Origin: Xanthobacteraceae bacterium
Lineage (GTDB): Bacteria; Pseudomonadota; Alphaproteobacteria; Rhizobiales; Xanthobacteraceae
NCBI GenBank assembly: GCA_030037645.1
Contig: JASHQI010000280.1
Coordinates: 1 to 64,000, forward strand
DNA length: 64,000 nucleotides
Direction of reading: 5' to 3'
This document shows, one piece after another, positions 53,401-62,158 of the stretch. The notes beneath the pieces were generated by a model. It was given only the letters and a program-made list of their open reading frames with translations, ran no database searches and was not told the DNA's origin. The position numbers were made by a program, and so were the translations under genes. Positions within the stretch are counted from its first letter, which is position 1. The number at the start of each line of letters is the position of its first letter.

Positions 53401-53825
53401 AAATAAACCAGCACGCCGTCGCCCATATATTTGGCGAGGTAGCCGCCGAAACGCGTGACAACGTCGGCTGCGCATTTCTGATAGGCGGCGATGACCTCGC
53501 GCAAATCTTCGGGATCGAGTTGTGTGGAGAGCGCGGTCGAGCCGACAAGGTCGCAGAACATCACTGTGATCTGCCGACGTTCGGCCGTTACCGGGGGACG
53601 CGCAACTGGCAGGGTAGGCGTTTGAGACGCCGGGGTAGGGGCGGGTGCCGGTGCCACAGCGTCGCCGAGCTTGGCGCCGCATTGTGCACAAAACCGCGAG
53701 CCGACCAGGCTGACATGGCCGCAAGCCGTGCAGCTCAAGGCCTGCGGCGCACCGCATTGCGGGCAGAAACGGGCATTACTCGGAATCGCGGCCTGGCAGC
53801 CCGGGCAGGCCTTGGTCGTGCGCAT
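50484..53825 (-). CDS. Zinc-ribbon / class III adenylate cyclase / AAA ATPase / TPR-like regulator
   Basis: This is a 1113-residue multidomain protein. Residues 5-55 hold two zinc ribbons (CPGC...CPQCG and CTACG...CAQCG). After a Pro-rich linker, about 80-250 is a class III nucleotide cyclase (VMFCDLVGSTALS with the first metal Asp, KYMGDGVLVYFGYP with the second, then AHEADAENAVRAG). About 275-600 is an AAA/STAND ATPase (FVLLVGEAGIGKSRL-like Walker A; LLLFEDAHWAD Walker B), and the rest is helical with repeat character. This architecture is expanded in Bradyrhizobium-type genomes, but ligand and output are unknown. No good ribosome-binding site precedes the ATG. Confidence 0.88.
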   Translation of the reverse strand: MRTTKACPGCQAAIPSNARFCPQCGAPQALSCTACGHVSLVGSRFCAQCGAKLGDAVAPAPAPTPASQTPTLPVARPPVTAERRQITVMFCDLVGSTALSTQLDPEDLREVIAAYQKCAADVVTRFGGYLAKYMGDGVLVYFGYPEAHEADAENAVRAGLALVDGIAQLFTEGRHQVRVGVATGLVVVGELVGAGEAQERNVVGETPNLAARLQSAAAPNSVVIAATTRRLAGESFEYETIEPAQFKGFAEPVSAFRVVRERTMASRFEALRAASVTPLVGREEEIELLQRRWQQIKSGEGRVVLLVGEAGIGKSRLTTALEEGLKDEAHVRLRYFCEAHHQGSALQPIVGQLQHAAGFARDDTPADKRAKLEKLLAAGDGGADIEPIAELLGLPVGQAADPADRDPQRKRQRVLAALLARLDVLARQHPVLLLFEDAHWADPTSVELLTLTIERLQTLPALLVITLRPDYQPPWAGLPHVTTLSLSRLSQRERAILVGHVSGGRTLPPELLQQIVDRTDGVPLFVEELTKSVLESEELHTAGGQDVTDRPAQPLAIPTTLQASLMARVDRLGSAREVLQIGAAIGREFSYEVLAAVAGLPDAVLQDALVRLTEAELVFLRGTPPNAIYTFKHALIQDAAYSTMLRIRRQQLHSAIAMVLEMRFPDVVKTTPEVIAQQFERAAQNEKAIKYWQQAADRDLRRFAMKESMAHYANGLRLALALSEGRQRDELELDLSLGLGLAEIIGIGPGSTEATAHYQRALALSQTLPECGRELFLATWGVWFLTAVSGKFAEGMALADELVKIARERNDTDLMVEAYHAVCPTMMWRADLAGTRDAGKEVIRLYDRNRHRDHAYFFGGHDSRVCARSFVALSLWALGFPEQARREAWACIEDGRTLGHAFSHAHGLNMGSFTFLMLDDVEACRAIADELYPLAERNKFSWPLAQAQFLRGWLAANEGGSYSAIDDMLQVAKPTGSSVLYPVLLGLIAAQQVRLGHHDAATITLDRASQEVALRAPFFEGEVMRLRGESLRAQSRDNVAPAEAAFRQAIALAEKHACRAFKLRATASLAKLLGDTGRRTEGRAALAPLYGEFTEGFDIPDLQAAKALLAQLS

Positions 53826-53981
53826 GACGCTTTATATCGCGGGACTGCATGACCGTCATTCTCGACACGGCCGCTGCGACATTGCGATATGGCCGTTGCG
53901 GTCCGCTATAACCGCAGAATTCCGATGTGAAAGGCCGGTACGTTTTTCGATACGATGCCGACCAAATTTTGGAGGGAGGCT

Positions 53982-54869
53982 ATGCAACGCAAGGTCATCA
54001 TTTCCTGCGCCGTGACCGGCTCGGCCGACACGCCCGGCCGCAATCCGGCTGTGCCCGTCACGCCTGAGCAGATCGCACAATCCTCCATCGACGCCGCCAA
54101 AGCCGGCGCCGCCATCGTGCATATCCACGTGCGCAATCCGCAAACTACCAAGCCGAGCATGGACCTCGCGCATTACCGCGAGGTCGTGGAACGCATCAGG
54201 GCAAGCGGCACGGACGTGCTGATCAACCTCACCACCGGGCCAGGCGCGCGCTTTACCCACGACGCCAGCGATCCCTCGAAGCCCGGCGCCGACAGCGTCC
54301 TCAAATCGCCACAAGAGCGCGTGCGCCATGTCATCGAACTCAAGCCCGAGATTTGCAGCCTCGACATGGGCAGCCTGAACATGGGCGACCGGGTGTTCGT
54401 CAATACGCCTGCGCACCTTCAGGCGATGGCGATCGCGATCAAAGACGCCGGCGTGACGCCGGAGCTTGAAGTGTTCGAGACCGGCCACCTCCTTCTCGCC
54501 AAGCGGTTCATCGAAAACGGCTACGTCAAGCCGCCGGGCATGTTCCAGATCTGCCTCGGCATATCCTGGGGCCAGCCGGCGACGCCGGAGGCCATGACCT
54601 ATATGCGAAATCTTTTGCCGCCGGACGCGCCGTGGTTTGCCTTCGGCATTTCGCTGCACCAGTTCCCGATGGTGGCGCAGACCGTACTGCTCGGCGGGCA
54701 TCCTCGGGTTGGCCTTGAGGACAACATCTATCTGGAAAGAGGCAAGTTCGCGCCAAGCAACGCCGCACTGGTGGAGAAGGCGGCGCGCATCATTGAAGTT
54801 TTGGGCGACCACGTCGCAACCCCGGCGGAGGCGCGGAAGATTCTAGGACTGGCGCCGAGCAACGCGTGA
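53982..54869 (+). CDS. BKACE family (3-keto-5-aminohexanoate cleavage enzyme-like, DUF849)
   Basis: This is a 295-residue TIM-barrel zinc enzyme of the beta-keto acid cleavage family, which splits a beta-keto acid with acetyl-CoA into acetoacetate and a new CoA thioester. Family signatures are KVIISCAVTGS at the start, AAKAGAAIVHIHVRNPQTTKPSMD (zinc His pair in HIH), LINLTTGPG, MGSLN, EVFETGHLLLAKRF and LGGHPRVGLEDNIYL. The ATG at 53982 has GGAGGGAGG at good spacing; nine further codons upstream are open. The substrate within the family is not readable. It is convergent with groEL across a repeat and terminator. Confidence 0.92.
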   Translation: MQRKVIISCAVTGSADTPGRNPAVPVTPEQIAQSSIDAAKAGAAIVHIHVRNPQTTKPSMDLAHYREVVERIRASGTDVLINLTTGPGARFTHDASDPSKPGADSVLKSPQERVRHVIELKPEICSLDMGSLNMGDRVFVNTPAHLQAMAIAIKDAGVTPELEVFETGHLLLAKRFIENGYVKPPGMFQICLGISWGQPATPEAMTYMRNLLPPDAPWFAFGISLHQFPMVAQTVLLGGHPRVGLEDNIYLERGKFAPSNAALVEKAARIIEVLGDHVATPAEARKILGLAPSNA

Positions 54870-54882
54870 AAGCTCGTAATCC

Positions 54883-55009
54883 GTCATGGCCGGACTTGTT
54901 CCGGCCATCCACGTCTTAGTATGTGCAAAAGAAAAGACGTGGATGCCCGCATCGGGATCCCCATCGCGCTATGCGCGATGGGGTGCCCTGTCAAGTGCGG
55001 GCATGACGG
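54883..55009. repeat. GTCATGGCCGG palindromic element, copy 2
   Basis: This element starts GTCATGGCCGGACTTGTTCC, with GGCCATCCACGTCTTA and the opposed AAGACGTGGATGCCCG, and ends GCGGGCATGACGG. It is related to 34624-34741. An inner hairpin, CCCATCGCGC with GCGCGATGGG, sits in its right half. It lies between the convergent BKACE and groEL genes. Confidence 0.75.
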
Positions 55010-55011
55010 AG

Positions 55012-55043
55012 GAAAGCAAAAGGCCCGGGATTGCGCCCGGGCC
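55012..55043 (-). terminator. Rho-independent terminator of groEL
   Basis: A perfect 8-bp GC stem (GGCCCGGG at 55022-55029, CCCGGGCC at 55036-55043) with a 6-nt loop is followed on the minus strand by TTTTGCTTT. It lies about 30 bp past the groEL stop. Confidence 0.85.
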
Positions 55044-55072
55044 TTCGCGTTCGCGTCGCCTGAAACGCGAAC

Positions 55073-56831
<1,759 letters not shown>

Positions 56832-56839
56832 GCTTGCGG

Positions 56840-57154
56840 TTACGCGGCCTTCCTCTTGGCCACGGGCTCGTCGATGATGCCCATGATGTCGGACTCCTTC
56901 ATGATGAGGAGTTCCTGGCCATCGATCTTGACCTCGGTTCCGGACCATTTGCCGAACAGCACGCGGTCGCCGACCTTGACGTCGATCGGAATGAGCTTGC
57001 CGGCCTCGTCGCGGCCACCAGGGCCGACGGCGATGACCTCGCCCTGCGAGGGCTTTTCCTTGGCGGTGTCCGGGATGATGATGCCGCCGGCAGACTTTTC
57101 CTCGGCATCGATGCGCTTGACGACAACGCGGTCGTGAAGCGGACGAAACTTCAT
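56840..57154 (-). CDS. groES: 10-kDa co-chaperonin GroES
   Basis: This is a 104-residue co-chaperonin lid protein. [45 protein letters not shown] (mobile loop included) and the C-terminal [21 protein letters not shown] are the family pattern. Length is typical for alphaproteobacteria. AGGAGGACACC precedes the ATG. It is the first gene of groES-groEL, with a degenerate CIRCE operator 133 bp upstream. Confidence 0.97.
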   Translation of the reverse strand: MKFRPLHDRVVVKRIDAEEKSAGGIIIPDTAKEKPSQGEVIAVGPGGRDEAGKLIPIDVKVGDRVLFGKWSGTEVKIDGQELLIMKESDIMGIIDEPVAKRKAA

Positions 57155-57584
57155 GGTGTCCTCCTACGATATTGAATCAACGGGGGAAGTTCAGGTTTGC
57201 GCGGCCTCCCTTGGGTCCCTCGGCTGACCGCTTGGCGGCCACATAAGGGCTCGATTTTTTGCCCGCAAGTAGCGCCGGAAAATTTTTTAGCACTCGCTAA
57301 TCCGGATTGCCAATAAACCGAGAGCTCCAGGCGGAGCATGGTTAACGCGGCTGGTTCCTCGCGCCGCGGAAAAATATTGCCGGATCGGGTGTGGCAACCC
57401 CGGCACCTTCGCGTCCGTTGTCATAAGTCAGATTAGCTGCACCCGGGCCGTATGCACGGGCTACTTGTTAGCAGGAACGTTTGGATGCTGCTAGTGCCTT
57501 GAAAATAAACAACTTCTTCACTTTTGAGGCTTGCAATGACGCAGCGAGTCTCAGCACATTCCCGAACTGGGATTGGAGGGCACT
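57155..57584. other. Divergent regulatory region between groES and usg
   Basis: I see no gene in these 430 bp. The groES-proximal part carries the degenerate CIRCE at 57287-57313 and presumably the heat-shock promoter; I cannot place sigma-70 or sigma-32 boxes with confidence. Farther right are short GC-rich inverted pieces and a relatively AT-rich stretch (57500-57530) that may serve usg. Confidence 0.5.
57287..57313 (-). promoter_or_regulatory. Degenerate CIRCE (HrcA operator) of groESL
   Basis: The left arm TTAGCACTC matches the CIRCE consensus exactly. After the standard 9-nt spacer the right arm reads GATTGCCAA against the consensus GAGTGCTAA (7 of 9 matches). Its position upstream of groES is as expected for HrcA control. 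Confidence 0.75.
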
Positions 57585-57854
57585 ATGGTGTCAAAGGACT
57601 TTCGCAAACAGCTTGAAGGCTACGGACTGACAACGGCCAACATTCTTTATCGGCGGCCCGATCACCCCTGGTTGCTGCAGAGCTACGTCTGGCAGGATTA
57701 CGATCTTTGCCCGTTGTTTCCGGCGCTGAACAAATTCCTTAATTTCTGGCTGGAGACGCTGGAAGGCCCGTTGCATTCGGTGACGGTCGCCCATGCCAAG
57801 CTGATCAAGCCCGCCGAAATCCGCGCCGTGGACGGCGAATTCCGTCTGCACTGA
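57585..57854 (+). CDS. Usg family protein
   Basis: This is an 89-residue protein of the Usg family, named for a gene found upstream of trpF in Caulobacter; its function is unknown. The sequence DFRKQLEGYGLTTANILYRRPDHPWLLQSYVWQDYDLCPLFPALNKFLNFWLETLEGPLHSVTVAHA is almost entirely the conserved family domain. The ATG at 57585 has GGAGGG at good spacing; a TTG four codons earlier is also open. Here it lies next to groES and an alpha/beta hydrolase rather than trp genes. Confidence 0.92.
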   Translation: MVSKDFRKQLEGYGLTTANILYRRPDHPWLLQSYVWQDYDLCPLFPALNKFLNFWLETLEGPLHSVTVAHAKLIKPAEIRAVDGEFRLH

Positions 57855-57949
57855 GCGGACTTTCCGCCCAACGCCGCCTCTGTTCTCCCCCGTGCTCGCC
57901 CGCTAGCATTGTTGCCGACAATTCACGCATCGATTTTGCGGGAGAGACT

Positions 57950-58879
57950 ATGCCGCGGCATGTTGGCATCGTGTTCGTTCACGGCATCCTCGGTAACGAG
58001 TTCGATTTTGCCGCCAAAATGGAGCATAAGCTGCGGCAGCGACTACCGGCCGCGCTACAGGATTTCGTCCACTTCCGCTCGGTTTTTTGGGCCGGTACGG
58101 TTCGCGAGCACCAGCGCGATTATTTCGGACGTGCCCGTAGCACCGGCCCGATGTGGCACAATCGGCTGCGCCGTTATGTCATCGAGGGCCTCGGCGACGC
58201 CGCCGCCTATCAGAAGACACGTCATCGCAAAAACTCCGTCTACTACGAAGTCCAGCAGGCGATTAGCGACAAGATCGAATCATTGGAGTCGCGCGGCCGC
58301 GAGAAAAGTCCGCTGATCTTCATCGGCCATTCGCTCGGCTGTCACGTCGTCTCTTCCTATCTCTGGGATTTGAACAAACTGACGCAGCGCGGCGAAGCGG
58401 AAGTGGCCCAGTACGACGATCCCGACGAGCAGGCGCTGTGGCGCGCATTGAAAGACGCAAGTCCGCTGCGGCGACTCAAGACGCTTGCCGGCATTGTCAC
58501 GCTCGGCTGCAACATGCCGATGTTCACCTTTACCTTTGGACCGGACGCCGTTTATCCGGTGACCGCGCCGGTCACATTGTCGAATGGGCAGACGATCACG
58601 CCGGCGTTTCCCGGCGCCGATTTGCCGAAGCCGCTGCGCGAGAAGGCGCGCTGGCTGAACTATTACAGCAAGACCGATCTGCTCGGCTTTCCGCTCAAGG
58701 CGCTCAATGACGATTATCGCAACTCCGAAAAGATTCACGACATCTGCGTGTCTTCGGAAGCGCCGTGGTATATCCCTTATTTCTGGTGCCTGTTGGCGCA
58801 CGTTCGCTACTGGACCAACCGCACCGTTCTCAGCGGTACCACGCAGCTCATTCGCGACATCGTCGAGACACCGGAGTAG
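57950..58879 (+). CDS. Alpha/beta hydrolase fold protein, function unknown
   Basis: This is a 309-residue soluble protein with the lipase-like start HVGIVFVHGILGNEFDFAAKM (oxyanion HG). The nucleophile elbow is IFIGHSLGCHVVSSYLWDL (Ser128). A C-terminal region contains YYSKTDLLGFPLKALN (candidate Asp) and WYIPYFWCLLAHVRYW (candidate His). This resembles a PGAP1-like or DUF-type hydrolase family rather than a named enzyme. GGGAGAG lies before the ATG. It is 95 bp downstream of usg on the same strand and convergent with nupC. Confidence 0.72.
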   Translation: MPRHVGIVFVHGILGNEFDFAAKMEHKLRQRLPAALQDFVHFRSVFWAGTVREHQRDYFGRARSTGPMWHNRLRRYVIEGLGDAAAYQKTRHRKNSVYYEVQQAISDKIESLESRGREKSPLIFIGHSLGCHVVSSYLWDLNKLTQRGEAEVAQYDDPDEQALWRALKDASPLRRLKTLAGIVTLGCNMPMFTFTFGPDAVYPVTAPVTLSNGQTITPAFPGADLPKPLREKARWLNYYSKTDLLGFPLKALNDDYRNSEKIHDICVSSEAPWYIPYFWCLLAHVRYWTNRTVLSGTTQLIRDIVETPE

Positions 58880-58881
58880 CC

Positions 58882-58976
58882 GCAGCCCGGGTTAAGCGGA
58901 CGAGAAACCCGAGGCTTATACATCGCGCGCATTCCACTCCCGGATTTCGCTGCGCTCAAGCCGGGTTACGCTCCCG
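58882..58976. repeat. CCCGGGTT-type inverted repeat between convergent genes
   Basis: CCCGGGTTAAGCG pairs with AAACCCGAGG, and further right is a CCCGGATTTCGCTGCGCTCA-AGCCGGGTTACG unit of a type I recall as dispersed in rhizobial genomes. It lies between the alpha/beta hydrolase and nupC stops and overlaps the last few nupC codons. Confidence 0.5.
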
Positions 58977-60225
58977 GCGTCAAGACCCCCACGATCGCGC
59001 CCAACAAGCACGTCGTCAGCGTGCCGGAGACGATCGACTTCAAGCCGAGCGAGACCACCTCGTCGCGTTTCTCCGGGCACATGGTCGCGAGCCCCGCGAT
59101 CATGATGCCGAGCGAGCCGAAATTCGCGAAGCCGCACATCGCATAGAGCATGATCAATCTTGAACGGGGATCCAGTGCGTCGGGCGGCAGCGCCGCAAGC
59201 TGCAGATAGGCGACGAGCTCGTTGAGCACGGTCTTGATGCCCATGAGCCCACCCGCCGTCACAGCCTGTGACCACGGAATGCCCATCAGCCAGCACACTG
59301 GCGCCATGACCCAGCCCAGCGCGCGCTGCATCGTCAGCGGGCTGCCAAAAACATCCGGCAACAGGTCAAGGACGGCGTTGGCGAGATGCACCAGTGCCAC
59401 GAACACGATCAGCATGGCGACGATGTTGAGCAGAAGCTCGAGGCCCGCGCCGGTGCCCTTGACGATGGCGTCCATGGTGCTGTCGGCCGCCCGCTCGACG
59501 TCGTCGAGCACGCCGCCGGTGTGCAGCTCTTTGGCATCGGGCACCATGATCAGGCTGATGAAGATGGCCGCCGGCGCGCCGAGCACCGAGCAGACCACGA
59601 TATGGCCGGCGGCGTCCGGGATGACCGGGCCGAGAATGGTCGCGTAGAGCACGAACACCGTGCCGGCGATACCGGCCATACCGCCGGTCATCACCACGAA
59701 CATTTCGCTGCGTGACAGTTTTGTCAGATACGGGCGGATGAACAGCGGCGCCTCGACCTGGCCGACGAAGATATTGGCCGCCGTCGACAGCCCGACCGCG
59801 CCGCCGACGTCGAGCGTGCGCTCGAGCGCCCAGGAAAAGCCGCGCACGATCGGCGGCATGATGCGCCAGTAGAACAACAGCGACGACAATACGCTCATCA
59901 CCAGAACGACCGGCAGCGCCTGGAACGCGAATATGAATTCCGCGCCCGGCACTTTCAGCTCGAACGGCAGAGGGCCGCCGCCGATATAGCCGAACACGAA
60001 CGAAGTCCCGGCCTTGGTCGCCGCAGCGATCGCATCGACCGCATCGTTGATGGCGGCGAAGGCGATTTTGACCTGCGGCACTTTTAGCATCAGCAGCGCC
60101 AGCCCGAACGTCACGGCAAGACCGGCGATCACCGGACGCCACGGCACCGCTTGGCGGTCCTCGCTGATGAGCCAGGCGAACGCGATAATGGCGATCACGC
60201 CGAGCGCCGATTGCAGGTTTGCCAT
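58966..60225 (-). CDS. Concentrative nucleoside transporter (NupC/CNT family)
   Basis: This is a 419-residue inner-membrane Na+ or H+ coupled nucleoside carrier. Family features are FAFQALPVVLVMSVLSSLLFYWRIMPPIVRGF, VGLSTAANIFVGQVEAPLFIRPYLTKLSRSEMFVVMTGGMAGIAGTVFVLYA (CNT core with the substrate-binding Glu in GQVEAPL), and NELVAYLQLA...CGFANFGSLGIMIAGLATMCP. The length equals E. coli NupC/PsuT-like proteins. No clear ribosome-binding site precedes the ATG at 60225. It is a single gene, with a palindromic repeat upstream. The exact nucleoside specificity is not readable. Confidence 0.93.
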   Translation of the reverse strand: MANLQSALGVIAIIAFAWLISEDRQAVPWRPVIAGLAVTFGLALLMLKVPQVKIAFAAINDAVDAIAAATKAGTSFVFGYIGGGPLPFELKVPGAEFIFAFQALPVVLVMSVLSSLLFYWRIMPPIVRGFSWALERTLDVGGAVGLSTAANIFVGQVEAPLFIRPYLTKLSRSEMFVVMTGGMAGIAGTVFVLYATILGPVIPDAAGHIVVCSVLGAPAAIFISLIMVPDAKELHTGGVLDDVERAADSTMDAIVKGTGAGLELLLNIVAMLIVFVALVHLANAVLDLLPDVFGSPLTMQRALGWVMAPVCWLMGIPWSQAVTAGGLMGIKTVLNELVAYLQLAALPPDALDPRSRLIMLYAMCGFANFGSLGIMIAGLATMCPEKRDEVVSLGLKSIVSGTLTTCLLGAIVGVLTPGA

Positions 60226-60275
60226 GAAGGATGAGGCCCGATTCCACGGTCGCGCGATTGTAGCCGCATCCGCTC

Positions 60276-60344
60276 GTCCCCGCGAAGGCGGAGACTCAGA
60301 ATTATGAACGGCTGCTGGATTCCCGCTTCCGCGGGAATGAGCGG
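60276..60344. repeat. GTCCCCGCGAAGG-type inverted repeat
   Basis: GTCCCCGCGAAGGCGGAGAC on the left faces GGATTCCCGCTTCCGCGGGA on the right, with a short centre. This is another dispersed palindrome type known to me from this bacterial group. It is upstream of nupC. There is a single clear copy in the window; a decayed one may lie near 35705-35840. Confidence 0.55.
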
Positions 60345-60417
60345 AGCGTGGCGTCCGGCAGCGTCAAACCGCCTCGACCCGAACCGCCATAACGCGGGAC
60401 GACAGCGCGGTCCCGGG

Positions 60418-60693
60418 TCATTGTGGATTTGCCGATCGGTGCGGACCGCGCCGCGTGTATGGCGACGCCGGGGGCGCGACAGCCGTGGGAGGGATATATT
60501 GGGTGTTGCGGTCGCAACTGCCGCCCATGCCTCTGATGGTGGCCATGCATTGGTCCCACGTCGAAAATCCGCAATTTTCGCCCTCTTCGGAGCCGCCGTA
60601 ATACGCGCACCACGGATAATTCTGCGCCTGGGCGCGGCTGCCGAATCCTGCCGTGGCGGCGAGGACGACGAGCACGAACAGCAACGTCTTCAT
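60418..60693 (-). CDS. DUF3551 family secreted protein
   Basis: This is a 91-residue protein with signal peptide MKTLLFVLVVLAATAGFGSRAQAQ. The DUF3551 core YPWCAYYGGSEEGENCGFSTWDQCMATIRGMGGSCDRNTQY has four cysteines. A Pro-rich basic tail follows. The ATG at 60693 has CGGAG at 8-nt spacing. The very long open frame extending to 61431 is not supported upstream of this point. DUF3551 proteins are small periplasmic proteins abundant in Bradyrhizobium-type genomes; their function is unknown. Confidence 0.85.
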   Translation of the reverse strand: MKTLLFVLVVLAATAGFGSRAQAQNYPWCAYYGGSEEGENCGFSTWDQCMATIRGMGGSCDRNTQYIPPTAVAPPASPYTRRGPHRSANPQ

Positions 60694-60935
60694 GGCGGAA
60701 CTCCGGTTTACGCGCTCCTTTGTTATGAACACCGCGGCAATGCATTTCTTCGCGCCAACGCAGAGACGCCCGCTGGCGACGATCGAACGCGACGCGCCGC
60801 GCCGAGGATGCCGCGCCGCCATCCTGAACATCTGTTGCCGTAATTGCAAAAATCCGCCTCGCCGGGGCTCTAATTCCGCCGTTGCGCTTCGGTCTTCTCG
60901 TATCGGTTTTCGTGACGCAATTGTGAAGGTGATAC

Positions 60936-61277
60936 ATGGAAGACATTGTGAAGTTGGCGCTCGCCGCCAGTGTGGGCGCGTTGACGCTGGCCGGGCCGCA
61001 ATCGGCGAAGGCCGCCGACATGGCGGTGCCACAGGCGCAATATGAAGCGCTGCCATCGCAGACCTACGTCCCGCCGCCGGCTCAGCAGAGCTACGCTTAT
61101 CCGCCGCCGCCGGTCGTGTATGGCTATCCGCCGCCGCCCGTTGCCTATTACGCCTATGCGCCGCCCTACGTGGTGTGGCCAGGACCCTATTACGGTCGCG
61201 GGCCATACTGGCGCGGCTACGGTCCGCGCTTCGCCTACGGCTACAACCGCTGGGGTCGCGGCTGGCACCGGCGATAG
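60936..61277 (+). CDS. Secreted Pro/Tyr/Gly-rich protein
   Basis: This is a 113-residue protein. The N-terminal segment EDIVKLALAASVGALTLAGPQSAKAAD looks like a signal peptide with an AKA cleavage site near residue 26. The mature part is low-complexity: repeated PPPP, YxYPPPP and YG/RG units (for example QSYAYPPPPVVYGYPPPP), ending in a basic GRGWHRR. A weak GAAGGTGATAC precedes the ATG. Similar Tyr/Pro-rich envelope proteins are common in Rhizobiales, but a functional name is not possible. It is divergent from the DUF3551 gene with a 242-bp spacer. Confidence 0.7.
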   Translation: MEDIVKLALAASVGALTLAGPQSAKAADMAVPQAQYEALPSQTYVPPPAQQSYAYPPPPVVYGYPPPPVAYYAYAPPYVVWPGPYYGRGPYWRGYGPRFAYGYNRWGRGWHRR

Positions 61278-61690
61278 GCTTACCTTGCTGCGATGGAGAG
61301 GTCGGCGTGCGCGACACGCCGGGGAGGGGATTCGACACGCGGAATTTTGCCTGCAGCATTACCGCGGCGGTATCTCGCTCACGCTGCCGCGCGGCATCAG
61401 CGCGCGCGTGGCGTTGAGCCACTGCAGCCACGCCAACCGCGCGGCCTGCCGCGCCCGCGTCGTCACGAGCTGGGCAACGGATTCGGCCTTGGCGCGTCTA
61501 ATTCCCAACCGCAGCGCCGTTGTGTACAGCGGGTCGATCGAAAAACCCCCTCAAAACAGGGGCTTCTGGCGATAGCGCAAAATTGTGCTGGGGGTCACAT
61601 CGCGGTTGAGGCGGGGGAGCAAACTAGCTGGGTAATGCCCGCGCGACGGCTCGTAGTTACCGAGCTCGTGCCAGACACCGGTGAGCGGCC
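61278..61690. other. Intergenic stretch without a supported gene
   Basis: These are about 410 bp with several open frames on the plus strand, none with a ribosome-binding site or recognisable similarity. A short inverted repeat (CCCCCT...AGGGG, near 61545-61563) occurs. I see nothing else. Confidence 0.4.
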
Positions 61691-61801
61691 ATGTTCGCTC
61701 CTAAGGATCTTGCGCCTCGATTTTTTGGTCTTGCTGCCGCGGACTGGTCAATCCTTCTCCTTGGCCTCGCGCTCGCAGGCTTGGTGTTCGCATTGATCTA
61801 G
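61691..61801 (+). CDS. Possible 36-residue single-span membrane peptide
   Basis: ATG at 61691 to TAG at 61799-61801 encodes a 36-residue peptide: a polar start (MFAPKDLAPRFFGLAAADW) followed by a hydrophobic stretch (SILLLGLALAGLVFALI) long enough for one membrane span. The upstream GTGAGCGG gives only modest ribosome-binding support. The amphipathic-then-hydrophobic layout is like known small membrane proteins. I recognise no family. Confidence is limited by the length. Confidence 0.35.
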   Translation: MFAPKDLAPRFFGLAAADWSILLLGLALAGLVFALI

Positions 61802-62158
61802 GTCGTGCTCTCATAATTGCGAAAGCCGACGTTCAGCACCGAGGGGCAAAGCACATCGTTGTGGCTAGCCGCAGCTTCCGCGTTTGACCCTGATGATCTG
61901 CGTTCAAAGGTTGTCGCGCCAGCATTGCAATTCAACAGAAACCCGTTGGGATGCGATAACCACCCGGCTGATCTGCATGCACGGGATGGAACGAGATGCC
62001 GTCGAGCCTGTTCGCGCATCGGTGGCAATAGGCCGCTTAGAAAAAGCCTACCTCACCTCCGTTGACTTCGGTTCGTCGCGGCTTTTCGACGAACGCGATG
62101 CGACGTTGCCAACTGCCGTGCAGGGTCGGGGCTTCGCTGTTCAATGTGGAGGATCGCT
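61802..62158. other. Intergenic stretch upstream of the P460-like gene
   Basis: These are about 355 bp with no supported gene. The base composition is more AT-rich than average at both ends. GTGGAGG just before 62159 is the ribosome-binding site of the next gene. Confidence 0.4.

Noticed and set aside
51243..53852. A plus-strand open frame of 869 codons opposite the cyclase gene
   Set aside because: It is antisense to clear cyclase and ATPase domains. In GC-rich genes the opposite strand often lacks stops. The translation is rich in Arg/Gln/His and has no fold-like pattern.
60693..61431. Upstream extension of the DUF3551 frame to about 337 codons
   Set aside because: The part above 60693 is antisense to the Tyr/Pro-rich gene and lacks similarity; the ribosome-binding site and signal peptide mark the start at 60693.
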